A DNA stretch of 64,000 nt, from assembly GCF_001424405.1 (NCBI RefSeq), contig NZ_LMPS01000001.1, positions 555,999 to 619,998 on the forward strand, in the 5' to 3' direction. Both the position numbers and the translations under genes were made by a program. Positions 18,252-27,641 of the stretch are shown here, piece after piece. Origin of the DNA: Dyadobacter sp. Leaf189. Lineage in GTDB: Bacteria > Bacteroidota > Bacteroidia > Cytophagales > Spirosomataceae. Position 1 is the stretch's first letter. Each line of letters starts with the position of its first letter. The notes beneath the pieces were generated by a model. That model saw only the letters and a list, made by a program, of their open reading frames with translations. It did no database searches and had not been told where the DNA came from.

Positions 18252-18489
18252 ATGGACAAACTTCAAAATCCGAACAACCGCCAATCAGCCGCAGAGGCGC
18301 TTCTTGCCAACTACGTGAACAGACCTCATCAAACTCGAAAGAATGCACCACGATATTGTCCTGCGGTACTTTCACCCGGGAAACGGCTGGAATCCGAGTC
18401 CCGAAGATAAAATGGAGGTACTGTATACTACGGAGATCATCAATATGCTTTTGCGGGATCTTTGGGAGTATGGGAGGAAGGGGTTGTAA
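18252..18489 (+). pseudogene. Small gene interrupted by an apparent frameshift
   Basis: Frame one from ATG 18252 reads MDKLQNPNNRQSAAEALLAN and then loses sense. The +1 frame from about 18319 reads TDLIKLERMHHDIVLRYFHP and continues with PGNGWNPSPEDKMEVLYTTEIINMLLRDLWEYG to a TAA at 18487-18489. Removing one base near 18312-18318 would join them into one protein of about 78 aa. A strong hairpin follows 5 bp after the stop, as expected at a gene end. The disruption could be a true mutation, a sequencing error, or two unrelated frames. A shorter intact product could start at the internal ATG of RMHHD. No family is recognised. Confidence 0.5.
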
Positions 18490-18493
18490 ATGC

Positions 18494-18524
18494 AAGAAGG
18501 CGCAATGCAACATTGCGCCTTCTT
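18494..18524 (+). terminator. Terminator-like stem-loop
   Basis: Perfect 14-bp inverted repeat, arms 18494-18507 and 18511-18524, with loop caa. It lies just after the TAA of the frameshifted small gene. The following bases are only modestly T-rich, so termination efficiency is uncertain. It also faces the 3' end of the minus-strand DUF1828 gene at 18593. Confidence 0.7.
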
Positions 18525-18592
18525 CGATATTGTTTGATGTTTTACGTATCCAATCTTGTACTAATAGAATCCTCTTCAGCAGTTTCAATGAA

Positions 18593-19375
18593 TTAAGCGA
18601 CGAACTTCAAAATGTTGTCAGGTTGAAGCCGTTCACTCCATACAATTACGTCGGCATTCTTTGATTTGAGGGCTTCCAAAAATTCGCCTCTCACAAGTTT
18701 TTCTTCGTCGTTAATCACTGCGATTGCGGTTACGTTTTTCTTGCTTACCTTTTCTCTGATTGGCTTTATGTCGTCCCAACTAAAAAGGAAGCTACTTAAA
18801 GTCTGTTTATTAATTGTATTAAAAGACTTTATGACAATCTCGTTATCCCTTCCGGCAATTTGAAAGTCGAACATGAATTCTAATCCTGTGGATCCTTTGG
18901 AGATAAAATCGGGAGTGTAAATAATATTCTGCGCATCCAGAAAAGTTCGTACATCTTCCTTGAAAATTGAAGTTACGTTTGGTTTAGAGAGCATATACAA
19001 ATCATTCAACTCCATTATTGCAGACAGGAAGTTGTGTTTCTTTTGCGCGAAGTTTTGTTCTGTTGTTTCGGTAGTCAATTCATCATTATGTAATTGAATC
19101 CCATAGTTAAGTAAAATTCTTTCAGCAATGTTTCTTCTCTCACCAACTCTGTTAACAGCAGCTCCCACCAATTCAAGATTTTGAAAAGTATCCCCATTGT
19201 CCGAAAGCAATATTTTTTGCCCTACTTTCTGAGCGTACATTTCGATGGTATCATTGAAAAGTCCAATGAACGGAGTTTGTATTGCGACCCATTCTGTTCG
19301 TTCATCAGGAATCACTACAGTTTTACTCTTCAGCCAGCCGTAATAATCATTTATCAGTGTGTTTGCCCAAGTCAT
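18593..19375 (-). CDS. DUF1828/DUF1829 domain protein
   Basis: A 260-aa soluble protein. Residues about 25-115 match the DUF1828 pattern: VAIQTPFIGLFNDTIEMYA, KILLSDNGDTFQNLELVGA, R at the end of a helix, NDELTTET. Residues about 150-250 match DUF1829 (FLDAQNIIYTPDFISKGSTG, DFQIAGRD, KPIREKVSKKNVTAIAVIND). I know no established function for these domains; they are frequent on phages and accessory islands. The ATG overlaps the stop of the upstream gene by 4 bp, so the two are translationally coupled. Base composition is AT-rich relative to the neighbours. Confidence 0.82.
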   Translation of the reverse strand: MTWANTLINDYYGWLKSKTVVIPDERTEWVAIQTPFIGLFNDTIEMYAQKVGQKILLSDNGDTFQNLELVGAAVNRVGERRNIAERILLNYGIQLHNDELTTETTEQNFAQKKHNFLSAIMELNDLYMLSKPNVTSIFKEDVRTFLDAQNIIYTPDFISKGSTGLEFMFDFQIAGRDNEIVIKSFNTINKQTLSSFLFSWDDIKPIREKVSKKNVTAIAVINDEEKLVRGEFLEALKSKNADVIVWSERLQPDNILKFVA

Positions 19376-19881
19376 AGTAATAGCGAATTTTGAATGGTAA
19401 TCGGAGTTACAATATTGATCTCATTGGCAAATGCAAAAACGGCGGCTGCAAAATCTATACTATTTTCCACTTGAGTAACAGGAAAATTGTCCACGCTTAT
19501 CGGAATTGCCCAGGCCAAATCTTTAAATCCTTCCACATAGATGTGCATGTGAGGTTCATTTTGAAAAAAGTGTCCAACATACGGTTTTACATGCTCAGGA
19601 ACAAGGTCTGTGAGGGTTTCTGGATTCTTATGTCCGCCTTTATAATCGACTCTGAGTAAACCTTCTCTCAACTTATTCTCCTGATGATGCAAAGATATTT
19701 TGAAGGATATTTTTTTGTTTGATGTGGTATCAAACAAGAATTCGTATTCCGGTTCATCCTGATTTGTTAATATAAGACGGCTTTTCTCCTCGTGGAGGTT
19801 TATAGTGACAGCTCCATTCTTCAAATTCTTCGGTAGACGTAACAGTTTAGTTGCTAATTCATTTGAAAACATAGGTCTCAA
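19372..19881 (-). CDS. Hypothetical protein coupled to DUF1828 gene (DUF6978-like)
   Basis: A 169-aa cytoplasmic protein with an N-terminal basic segment (FSNELATKLLRLPKNLKNGA), a beta-rich middle (RLILTNQDEPEYEFLFD, ISFKISLHHQENKLREGLLRVDYKG) and a C-terminal half containing PHMHIYVEGFKDLAWAIPIS. It resembles the DUF6978 family that accompanies DUF1828 proteins; I give that name from memory of the pairing and have not tested it. Met4 (19872) is an alternative start. The 4-bp overlap with the next gene implies a two-component complex or coordinated dosage. Confidence 0.65.
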   Translation of the reverse strand: MRPMFSNELATKLLRLPKNLKNGAVTINLHEEKSRLILTNQDEPEYEFLFDTTSNKKISFKISLHHQENKLREGLLRVDYKGGHKNPETLTDLVPEHVKPYVGHFFQNEPHMHIYVEGFKDLAWAIPISVDNFPVTQVENSIDFAAAVFAFANEINIVTPITIQNSLLL

Positions 19882-19975
19882 TAGATAGATTGATAGTCAC
19901 TATTCTGGGTGTTGAGATCGGTTTTATGTCAGTATCGAGTAGCTCATCCGCAATTTAGCAAGATTAATATCATTA

Positions 19976-21553
19976 CTAGTTTTTCTCCAACACCACCGTC
20001 ACCAGCCCCCGCGCAGGCAGCCGCACCCCTTTCTTCCAATCAATACCTTTCCCAAACTGCATATCCACTCCCTGTTCCGTAGTGGTGGTATAGCTTTCGA
20101 AACCTTTTTTCAACTTAAATCCGCTCAGATCCAACTTCAAATCACGCACGTTTTCGGTATAGTTGATCGCTACTAAAACAATCTGCTTCTCGCTGGCATA
20201 TGCACTTACCATCACATCCTGCGCGATTTGGACGGTAGTTAAGTTGTCGTTTCGGGTTAGGTTTAGTCGTTGCATGCCCGGGCGGACGAAGCGGCTGTAA
20301 TGGCCTAGTGCCCAGAGGTTTTTGGTGGCTGTTACGGTTCCGTTGATGTATTCTTTATCCGAAGGATTCAATGCGATGACATAGTATCTGGTGTCGAAAT
20401 CAGGGCTGCCGGGTTCCCAGCTGTTCCAGAGCTGCCAGGCGGCGGCGTTGCCGTAGACGAGGTCGTCGTGGATTACTTTGGAGAGGAATAATGCGCAATC
20501 TATCGCGGGGATTTTGCCTTTTTTACTTTCCTTATAACCGTCTGCGAGCATCGAATATTCAGTTTGCCAGAAGGTTACATTGTATTTGCGCACGGTGTCT
20601 GCCACATGCTGGCGGGTTGCAATGCGGGCGCTGTCGCCTTTGTCGGTGAAGTAGCTGTGGCCGCCGATGAGTTTGGGTAAATGCTTTAAGTTCGTAAGCT
20701 GAGTTGGGATTGTAGGATTGAAAAAAGCCTGTATCTGCTTGGTTGCATGACCATTTCTACCATAAAGAAAATCCAGCTGGGCTGCTTCTGTGATCAGGAT
20801 TTTAGAGGCTACGTTGTTTTTGGTCAATGCATGGTCGAGCTCGGTTGTAATTCTGGCGATATCCTCATTTTTCCACGGGGTACCTTCCTGTTTCGCCGGC
20901 GCTCCCACGGGGTGTGACCAGTCCCATTGTGGCTCATTGACCGGACTGATATAGTTGAAATGCAAACCTTCCTCATCGAAATGCTTCAAAACCGTCGCCA
21001 GGAATGTTGCGTAGGCTTCGTATTTGTCGGATTTAAGGTTATTTACATAGTCCTTCTCTGTTTTATAGCCAAGTCCATTCTTGGTAAATTGAACAGGAGG
21101 AGTGTTTGAGAATGCGATCAGATTTTCTACACCATATTCCTTTGCTTTTTTCGTAAACCACAAATAACCAGCTTGTTTGGTCCAGTCGTAAGTGCCGTCG
21201 GGATTCAGGAAGCTTTCAACTCGTTTGCGAAAATCACTGATTCCGCTGCTATCGCCTTGCTCGGCTGTACCGCCGCCTATATTGAAGCGCCAGGCCGATA
21301 AACCTATTCCTTTCGGATTTCCGCTTTTATCTTTTTCCTTACTAAAAAGCCACTCAGCCATTTGCTCCCGATTTTCTACGGGCCAGTTTTTACCAATCCC
21401 TTCCGAAAACCAGGCTCCGGCTGCTCCAAAATTGTCAATCTGCTGCGCCGTTTTATTTGCATCAATTTTGATAACAAGTGGTTTGGGATTTTGGGAAAAA
21501 ACAGGCGCACTGAGCATTGAAATCGAAATAGCAAAAATCAGTTTTCGGGACAT
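19976..21553 (-). CDS. Secreted glycoside hydrolase family 30 enzyme
   Basis: Exported (alpha/beta)8-barrel hydrolase of 525 aa with a signal peptide (1-20, APVFSQ). It is closest in appearance to the endo-beta-1,6-galactanase branch of GH30. Features are IDNFGAAGAWFSEGIGKNWP at the N-terminus, GIGLSAWRFNIGGG, LIAFSNTPP, the acid/base Glu in SPVNEPQWDW near residue 206 and the nucleophile Glu in FWQTEYSML near residue 331. A beta-sandwich closes the protein (LPARGLVTVVLEKN). The substrate is probably a beta-1,6-linked galactan such as arabinogalactan side chains (family inference). Its start is 1 bp from the stop of the transporter gene upstream, so the two may be co-transcribed although functionally unrelated. 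Confidence 0.85.
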   Translation of the reverse strand: MSRKLIFAISISMLSAPVFSQNPKPLVIKIDANKTAQQIDNFGAAGAWFSEGIGKNWPVENREQMAEWLFSKEKDKSGNPKGIGLSAWRFNIGGGTAEQGDSSGISDFRKRVESFLNPDGTYDWTKQAGYLWFTKKAKEYGVENLIAFSNTPPVQFTKNGLGYKTEKDYVNNLKSDKYEAYATFLATVLKHFDEEGLHFNYISPVNEPQWDWSHPVGAPAKQEGTPWKNEDIARITTELDHALTKNNVASKILITEAAQLDFLYGRNGHATKQIQAFFNPTIPTQLTNLKHLPKLIGGHSYFTDKGDSARIATRQHVADTVRKYNVTFWQTEYSMLADGYKESKKGKIPAIDCALFLSKVIHDDLVYGNAAAWQLWNSWEPGSPDFDTRYYVIALNPSDKEYINGTVTATKNLWALGHYSRFVRPGMQRLNLTRNDNLTTVQIAQDVMVSAYASEKQIVLVAINYTENVRDLKLDLSGFKLKKGFESYTTTTEQGVDMQFGKGIDWKKGVRLPARGLVTVVLEKN

Positions 21554-21554
21554 A

Positions 21555-22712
21555 TCAGAAAAGTTTAAAACCCATTGCCAGCAGCACGATCACAGCGAGC
21601 CAGCCGGCAATTTGAAGAAAAAGGGAATGCTTGTAAGTACCCACAAGACGCGCTTTGCGACTTGCTACCAGTAGAATCGACAATGCAACCGGCAGTACAA
21701 ATCCATTTAAAGTACCTACAAAAATGAGCACTTTGACGGGCCTCCCTACCAGGAGAAATATCACTGTGGAAATGAAAATAAAGATGATGGTAAGCCAGGT
21801 GTGGTATTTTTCAAAAGCCGGATGAAACGAGCGCACGAAGGAGACCGAAGTGTAAGCTGCGCCTACCACCGAAGTAATCGCCGCGCACCAGATCATCAAC
21901 CCGAATAACTGTCGCCCGAAGCTGCCGGCCGCAGTTTCGAAGACGGAAGCGGTCGGATTGTCGGGATTGATATTCGCTCCGGTCATTACAATACCCAGCG
22001 TCGCCAGAAATAGCAGATATCGAATTACAGCAGTGACCAGAATGCCAGTCGAGGCACTTCGATTAACAAGCGGAAGATCCTTTTCGCCACGCAAACCAGC
22101 ATCGAGCAGCCGGTGCGCGCCTGCAAAAGAAATGTAGCCGCCCACTGTCCCGCCTACGAGGGTTAATGTGGAAATGGAGTCAAATTGAGTTGGAATGAAA
22201 GTGTGGGTAAAAGCCTCTCCAAGCGGTGGGTGCGAGGTAAATGCTACGTAAAGGATCAGCAAAATCATGACAAAACCCAACAACCTGGCGAAGGTATCCA
22301 TTGCTTTTCCGGCTTCTTTGAAAAGGAAAATCCCAATCGCGATCGCCGCGCTGACTGTCGTACCCACCTCAACCGGAATACCCGTCATGGCTTCAATCCC
22401 AAGTCCTGCCCCGGCTACATTGCCGATGTTGAAAGCCAGTCCGCCGACTACGATCAGCAGCGCGAGCAGGTAGCCCAGGCCAAGGAAAAGTTCGTTGGCA
22501 AGATCCTGTGCCCGTTTTCCGGACACGGTAATGATTTGCCAGATGTTGTATTGAACGCAAAGATCTATAACTACCGAAAGCAGGATGACAAATCCAAAAC
22601 TGCTTGTGAGCTGCTGGGTGAACACGGTAGTCTGCGTCAGAAAGCCTGGTCCGACGGCCGAGGTGGCCATTAAGAATGCTGCGCCGAGAAGTTTGCTTTT
22701 TGTGTTTTCCAT
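21555..22712 (-). CDS. NRAMP family transporter (YcsG-like branch)
   Basis: Inner-membrane protein with about eleven hydrophobic segments, opening MENTKSKLLGAAFLMATSAV followed by GPGFLTQT. That corresponds to the NRAMP motif region in helix 1 but lacks the classical DPGN metal-binding signature, as in the YcsG-like subgroup that accompanies 5-oxoproline genes. The open frame runs on to 22796, but that extension crosses a palindromic repeat, so I place the start at 22712. The fused oxoprolinase gene lies just upstream. A role in moving a substrate or metal for 5-oxoproline metabolism is inference. Confidence 0.82.
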   Translation of the reverse strand: MENTKSKLLGAAFLMATSAVGPGFLTQTTVFTQQLTSSFGFVILLSVVIDLCVQYNIWQIITVSGKRAQDLANELFLGLGYLLALLIVVGGLAFNIGNVAGAGLGIEAMTGIPVEVGTTVSAAIAIGIFLFKEAGKAMDTFARLLGFVMILLILYVAFTSHPPLGEAFTHTFIPTQFDSISTLTLVGGTVGGYISFAGAHRLLDAGLRGEKDLPLVNRSASTGILVTAVIRYLLFLATLGIVMTGANINPDNPTASVFETAAGSFGRQLFGLMIWCAAITSVVGAAYTSVSFVRSFHPAFEKYHTWLTIIFIFISTVIFLLVGRPVKVLIFVGTLNGFVLPVALSILLVASRKARLVGTYKHSLFLQIAGWLAVIVLLAMGFKLF

Positions 22713-22720
22713 TGTTTTGT

Positions 22721-22779
22721 TGCCACGAAGGCACGAATTGACACTAATCATATTCGTGTCAATTCGTGCATTCGTGGCA
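22721..22779. repeat. Intergenic palindrome, attcgtggc type
   Basis: Imperfect inverted repeat, arms 22721-22744 and 22756-22779 (23 of 24 pairs), with an 11-nt loop. The ends read tgccacgaa/ttcgtggca. It fills the space between the oxoprolinase stop and the NRAMP start and differs in sequence from the tcaccctgagcgcag family elsewhere in the window. Confidence 0.85.
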
Positions 22780-22786
22780 TTAAAAA

Positions 22787-25700
22787 TTAACCCCAACCCC
22801 CGCCACCAGGCGTTTCAATAATCAGAATATCGCCTTTTTGAAGTTCTAAACTACATATACCCGAAAGCTCCGAAATTTCACCGTCAGAAATCAATGTATG
22901 CTTCCCGCACAATCCAGCCGCACCACCATGCAGTCCGTAGGGCGCCTGTCTGCGGTGCTGGCCTAGCAAGGTAACCCGCAAAGGTTCGAGAAACTGGATT
23001 TTGCGGATAATACCGTCACCGCCATTGAACTGACCTTTTCCGCCGGAATTCCGACGAATGCCAAATTCAAGCAAACGCACAGGATACTTGCGTTCAAGCT
23101 GCTCGGGATCGGTAATGCGCGTGTTGGTCATGTGCTGGTGTACCGCCGACCGCCCGTGAAAACTGCTTCCCGCGCCGGTACCACCGCCAATCGTTTCGTA
23201 ATAACCGAACTTCTCATTCCCAAACAGAAAATTATTCATCGTACCCTGACTGCACGCCGCTAAGCCGAATGCCTTCAACAATGTATCCACCAGCCGCTGG
23301 CTCACTTCGGTATTGCCGCCCACCACGGCCGGACAAGCGAACGGATCGTCTGAAAAATGCGGGTGCAGAAAACTGTTATCCGGCAGCTTGATCTCCACTT
23401 CTTTCATCAAACCGTCATTTAACGGAATTTCTTTGCCGACCAGCAATCTCAAAACATACAAAATCGCACTATACAAAATTGAAATATTCGCATTCAGATT
23501 GTTAGGGTGCACATTCGAAGTTCCGGCAAAATCAAAAAGCTGCTTGCCGGGCTGAATGGAAATCCGTACCTGGATCTGATGTCCGTCATCAAGCAATTCC
23601 GTTGCTTCAAACTTCCGCCCGAGCAGCGGCTCCATTGCACTTTGTAATTGCAGCGCAGCGGTTTGTTTGAGCATTTGCATATACTTTTTCACTTCCGCCA
23701 GTCCGTGCACATCCACCAGTTTCAAAAGCTGCTCACTTCCTTTTCGGAGTGCGGAAAGTGCGGCGATGATATCGGCTTCATTGGAGAGAAATGAGCGGGT
23801 AGGATAGCGGCTTTCGCAAAATAGTTTTCGCATTGCATCCCATTGATATTCTCCCGACTTAACCAGATATTGAGGCAAAATCACAACTCCTTCCTCCGCC
23901 AGACAAGTAGCGTCAGGTGGCATTGAGCCGGGCGTTTTTCCGCCCACTTCTGCGTGGTGTGCACGGTTAATTACGTAACCGATGCATTTATTTTCATTTG
24001 TAAAAACACCGGAAATTAATGTAATATCAGGCAAATGCGAGCCGCCGTAACGCGGGTGATTGGTGATCACCACATCTCCCGGACCAATTTTGATCGCATC
24101 CAAAACCAGTCTGCCGCATATGCCCATACTGCCCAAATGCACCGGAATATGTTGCGCATTCACCAGCAATTCACCTGCTGCATCGAGTAGCGCGCAGGAG
24201 AAATCGAGCCGCTCTTTTACATTCACTGAAAACGCAGTCCGTTGCAGCTGGACACCCATTTCTTCCGCAATTGCTTTGAAACGATTTGTGAAAAGTTGCA
24301 GCGCTACCTCTTCGCTATGTTGCTCTTTATTAAAGGTTTGAGCTTCTTTTTTGAAAATGATCGCATCCTTATTTTCCTGGATCACCAGCTGCCAGCTTGC
24401 CGGAATGTAAGACGTAGAAGTGTTGTTAAGTAAGATTGCAGGACCTTCAATTGCGTCCCCGGCATTGAGTAAGTCCCATTCAAAAATCTCGACGATTTTA
24501 TTTTGGTCGAAGTAAGGCACTAGTTCTTTGGTAGCAGTTGCTTTTTCGCCGTCTTTTCTAATTCGTTTTGGGTCAAAATGCTGCGCAACTTCCTGAATTT
24601 TGAGCTTGACACTTTCCAGCTCCACGGTCATATTTTCAGGATAATAGCCAAACTGCGAGTGATATGCTGCTTCAAATGCAAGAATGGTTTCATCTTTCTG
24701 ATAGGGTATTTCTATCACATTCTCCTGACCCGCAAACCGCAGATAACAGTTGAAAAAGGCAGTTTCTGCATAGCTTATTCCTTGCGATTTGAGCTTTTCT
24801 TCGCCAATTACAACTAACTCTTGTTGAATAGCATCAATCAATAATTTCGCTTCTTGCCAGGGTAAGAGGATCTGCCTGGGAACGATCGTGCTTACCAGCG
24901 CCTCTCCCATTCCTACTGCACTGAAAAGTCCGGCGTCGTAGGGGATCATGACCGTGTTGATATTCAACAGATCAGCCAGCTGACAGCTATGCAAGCCGCC
25001 CGCGCCGCCAAAAGTAATGAGCGCAAAATCGGCCGGACTGATCCCTTTTTCCACCGAAATCTTGCGAATCGCGTCTGCCATTTTCTCGTTGGCAATACTT
25101 TCCAGTCCGGTCAGTATTTCGAGCGGATGTAATCTGTTACCTGTTTTTTCATGAATGGAATCTTGCAACTTTTCCAATGCAGCAATCGCAGCTTCCGGGT
25201 TAATCGGAATGCCGAATTTGGAAATATCCAGCTTGCCGAGCAGCAGGTTTACATCGGTTATAGTAAGTGGTCCGCCTGCTCCGTAACAGGCTGGCCCGGG
25301 CAATGCGCCTGCACTTTCGGGTCCGACCTGCAATGAAAATCCGTCAAACCAGCAGATCGAGCCACCTCCTGCGGCTACGGTTTCGATCGCCAGCGTGGGA
25401 TTGTGAAATTCGATCCCGTCGATTTCAGTAATGTATTTCAATTCAGGCTGTCCGTCGATCAGCGCGGTGTCCGTGCTCGTGCCGCCCATATCGAACGTGA
25501 TTGCTTTTGCATAACCAAACTTTTGCGCCAGGTTTGCAGCCGCGATCATTCCTCCGGCCGGCCCGCTCAGCAAACTATCTTTTGCATTAAAGCCACTCAC
25601 CTCGGCCAGGCTCCCCGGGCTGGTCATCACTTTCAAGGTACCCTGATGCAATGCGTTTTTTATATTTGAAAGGTATTGATCCAGAATCGGGTCCAGATAG

Positions 25701-26578
25701 GCATTCACAACCGCAGTTTGCGTTCTTCTGAGGTAATGCGAAAATGGGAAAAGTGCTGACGAAGCTGAAATGTACTTTACTCCCGCCTTTCCAAGCGCGT
25801 CCGTAAGCTTGATTTCGTGCGTATTGTTTTTGTAAGAATGTAGAAGAGACACAGCAACTGACTTGTAATCAGTAGGTAAGTTCTGGTTTACTAAATCGAG
25901 TTTCTGTAAAATATTTCCCTCAGCATCCATCCTTTCCTCTATTTCCAGCACTTCTGAGTAGAGTAAATTCGGCTCGGGTATATCCAGCTGAAAAAGAGAA
26001 GGTCGCTGCTGATTTCCAATATAAAGCAGGTCTTTAAAGCCTTTTGTGACGAGTAGCAGCGTTTTTGCACCTTTTCTTTCGAGCAATGCATTGGTGCCTT
26101 TGGTAGTACCAAGCCGCATTTCAATAGGTGGCAAATCGTTTCCGATAGGGGTTTGTGTCAGAAGTCTGGACGCCAGGATCGGCGCTTCTTCTTTGGTAGT
26201 GATCTCAAAATCCACGGTTTTTTCAAACGGAAAATCGTCTTGCAGGGTAATCGTATTTGACGCGTAATCAATGTCCGCAATGCTGGTCTCCGCATCATTT
26301 CCGAAAATCCTGAAAAAGTATCCATTCAGAATATCGCGCGAAAACTTCCAGTTAGCTTCAAACCGAAAAGTGCAGGGCGCGAGTTTATTAACTATTTTTC
26401 CCCTCAAACAACTCGAACTCAAAACCTTGATCCGACTTTTATTTCCAGCAGGATCAATCGCCAGACAATCCGTAAAAGTCCCGCCGGTATCGATCCAGAT
26501 TTTCCAGTAACTAATTGAAGTATTCAAGTGGATAAAGCAATTGTGATGGTTTTTTAATATGCATTTAAGTTGGGACAA
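22787..26578 (-). CDS. Fused hydantoinase A/B, 5-oxoprolinase type
   Basis: A 1263-aa cytoplasmic protein joining HyuA-like and HyuB-like halves, the architecture of ATP-dependent 5-oxoprolinase (5-oxo-L-proline to L-glutamate). The A half begins with [13 protein letters not shown], the phosphate-binding motif of its ASKHA fold, and contains [17 protein letters not shown] and [13 protein letters not shown]. The B half starts near residue 750 with [19 protein letters not shown] and contains [16 protein letters not shown] and [20 protein letters not shown]; it ends EQ-like at ETPGGGGWG. The ATG at 26578 leaves 20-odd odd residues before the motif; a TTG at 26527 is a plausible true start. Bacterial split PxpABC genes are not present nearby. 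Confidence 0.9.
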   Translation of the reverse strand: MSQLKCILKNHHNCFIHLNTSISYWKIWIDTGGTFTDCLAIDPAGNKSRIKVLSSSCLRGKIVNKLAPCTFRFEANWKFSRDILNGYFFRIFGNDAETSIADIDYASNTITLQDDFPFEKTVDFEITTKEEAPILASRLLTQTPIGNDLPPIEMRLGTTKGTNALLERKGAKTLLLVTKGFKDLLYIGNQQRPSLFQLDIPEPNLLYSEVLEIEERMDAEGNILQKLDLVNQNLPTDYKSVAVSLLHSYKNNTHEIKLTDALGKAGVKYISASSALFPFSHYLRRTQTAVVNAYLDPILDQYLSNIKNALHQGTLKVMTSPGSLAEVSGFNAKDSLLSGPAGGMIAAANLAQKFGYAKAITFDMGGTSTDTALIDGQPELKYITEIDGIEFHNPTLAIETVAAGGGSICWFDGFSLQVGPESAGALPGPACYGAGGPLTITDVNLLLGKLDISKFGIPINPEAAIAALEKLQDSIHEKTGNRLHPLEILTGLESIANEKMADAIRKISVEKGISPADFALITFGGAGGLHSCQLADLLNINTVMIPYDAGLFSAVGMGEALVSTIVPRQILLPWQEAKLLIDAIQQELVVIGEEKLKSQGISYAETAFFNCYLRFAGQENVIEIPYQKDETILAFEAAYHSQFGYYPENMTVELESVKLKIQEVAQHFDPKRIRKDGEKATATKELVPYFDQNKIVEIFEWDLLNAGDAIEGPAILLNNTSTSYIPASWQLVIQENKDAIIFKKEAQTFNKEQHSEEVALQLFTNRFKAIAEEMGVQLQRTAFSVNVKERLDFSCALLDAAGELLVNAQHIPVHLGSMGICGRLVLDAIKIGPGDVVITNHPRYGGSHLPDITLISGVFTNENKCIGYVINRAHHAEVGGKTPGSMPPDATCLAEEGVVILPQYLVKSGEYQWDAMRKLFCESRYPTRSFLSNEADIIAALSALRKGSEQLLKLVDVHGLAEVKKYMQMLKQTAALQLQSAMEPLLGRKFEATELLDDGHQIQVRISIQPGKQLFDFAGTSNVHPNNLNANISILYSAILYVLRLLVGKEIPLNDGLMKEVEIKLPDNSFLHPHFSDDPFACPAVVGGNTEVSQRLVDTLLKAFGLAACSQGTMNNFLFGNEKFGYYETIGGGTGAGSSFHGRSAVHQHMTNTRITDPEQLERKYPVRLLEFGIRRNSGGKGQFNGGDGIIRKIQFLEPLRVTLLGQHRRQAPYGLHGGAAGLCGKHTLISDGEISELSGICSLELQKGDILIIETPGGGGWG

Positions 26579-26589
26579 AAACTAGAGGT

Positions 26590-26760
26590 ATGGGGGAGTA
26601 TTTAAACATTAATCCTGCTTACGAGCTTACAGAAGAAATGAAAGTATCGATTAATATTGCCGAAGAGGATTTTCGTGAAGGCAGAGTTGTGGATCACGAA
26701 CAGGTGATAAAGGAAATGAAAGGGTGGCTGGACAAGAAGAGTCCGGACAAAATACGCTAA
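26590..26760 (+). CDS. Small antitoxin-like protein (56 aa)
   Basis: A 57-codon frame starting MGEYLNINPAYELTEEMKVS. The C-terminal segment VVDHEQVIKEMKGWLDKKSP matches the pattern of the RelB/ParD-like antitoxins that end in a 'HEEVMxEMKxWL' type helix. It is divergent from the oxoprolinase and overlaps the 3' end of the convergent AraC gene by 4 bp. No RelE/ParE toxin gene is next to it, so it would be an orphan antitoxin or a remnant. Coding evidence is composition plus the recognisable C-terminus. Confidence 0.6.
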   Translation: MGEYLNINPAYELTEEMKVSINIAEEDFREGRVVDHEQVIKEMKGWLDKKSPDKIR

Positions 26761-27635
26761 CCAACTCTCTCCAAAAATCCTTTCTGATACTCTCTCGGCG
26801 ATAGCCCGATCGTCTTTTTGAAAACCCGGTTGAAATTCGTCACATTGTCGAAACCGGTTTGGTAGCTGACGTCTGAAAAACCGTCAAACTTGCCTGAAAC
26901 GATGATTTTGCAGGCTTCGTTGATGCGGACTTCGTTGAGGAAGCTGACGAAAGTTTTATCTGTATGTTTTTTGAAATACCTGCAAAATGCCTGGGGAGTA
27001 AGGCTGGCAACTTCTGAAATTTCAGCGAGAGAAATGTGGCTTTTATAATGCCCGACCAGATATTGAAATATCCGGTCCATTCGGATCCCTTCCACTTCCG
27101 AAATCCGGTGCTCGCTGTTGCTGGTTGCGAGCGGTTTCAATTCTTTGGTTGTGGAAAAATGATGAAGCAACGAAATGAATGCGGCCACGCGCTGACTTTC
27201 CTTTTGCTGCATTACTTCTTTAATCGTGCTTTTAATATGTGCATTGTCGGATAACGGAACCTGGAAACCATTGTGCAAGCCACTCACAAACTTCCGGATT
27301 CCGGTCATTTCTGGCAGACTTAATATGTTTTGCGAAAGGTGGATCGGGTCGAAAAAGATGGAAACTGAACGGACCTGTCTTGGCTCGGCTGCATTAAAAT
27401 ACGATTCATCGCTCTTAAAAATATGCGATTGGTTGGCGCCGATTATGTACACTTCGCCCGACTCGAATCGCTGCATGTAATTTCCCGCGATCAGAATCCC
27501 CGAACCTTCTATAACCCACTCGATCTGCACTTCGCGATGGCGGTGCAAGTGGTTATAATAATGCGGTAAAATGCTTTCCTGCACCACAATGGTACTTTCC
27601 TTCGGGACCGGAATGGTGAATTGGACAACTTTCAT
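26757..27635 (-). CDS. AraC family transcriptional regulator
   Basis: A 292-aa regulator. The N-terminal cupin sensing domain (about 20-150) has HYYNHLHRHREVQIEWVIEG and GEVYIIGANQSHIFKS. The C-terminal double HTH (about 190-290) has LAEISEVASLTPQAFCRYFK, then SDVSYQTGFDNVTNFNRVFK and LSPREYQKGF. It is likely to sense a small sugar-like ligand and activate nearby catabolic genes. It lies 6 bp after the truncated GH43 gene, so it forms the end of the ThuA-fusion/GH43/AraC transcription unit. A paralogue lies at 44263-45123. Confidence 0.92.
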   Translation of the reverse strand: MKVVQFTIPVPKESTIVVQESILPHYYNHLHRHREVQIEWVIEGSGILIAGNYMQRFESGEVYIIGANQSHIFKSDESYFNAAEPRQVRSVSIFFDPIHLSQNILSLPEMTGIRKFVSGLHNGFQVPLSDNAHIKSTIKEVMQQKESQRVAAFISLLHHFSTTKELKPLATSNSEHRISEVEGIRMDRIFQYLVGHYKSHISLAEISEVASLTPQAFCRYFKKHTDKTFVSFLNEVRINEACKIIVSGKFDGFSDVSYQTGFDNVTNFNRVFKKTIGLSPREYQKGFLERVG

Positions 27636-27641
27636 TGAAGT

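Noticed and set aside
18250..18588. 112-codon minus-strand frame
   Set aside because: It runs through the perfect hairpin at 18494-18524 and is antisense to the better plus-strand reading of the frameshifted gene.
22713..22796. N-terminal extension of the NRAMP frame
   Set aside because: The extra 28 codons translate the palindromic repeat; the natural Met with a membrane-protein start is at 22712.
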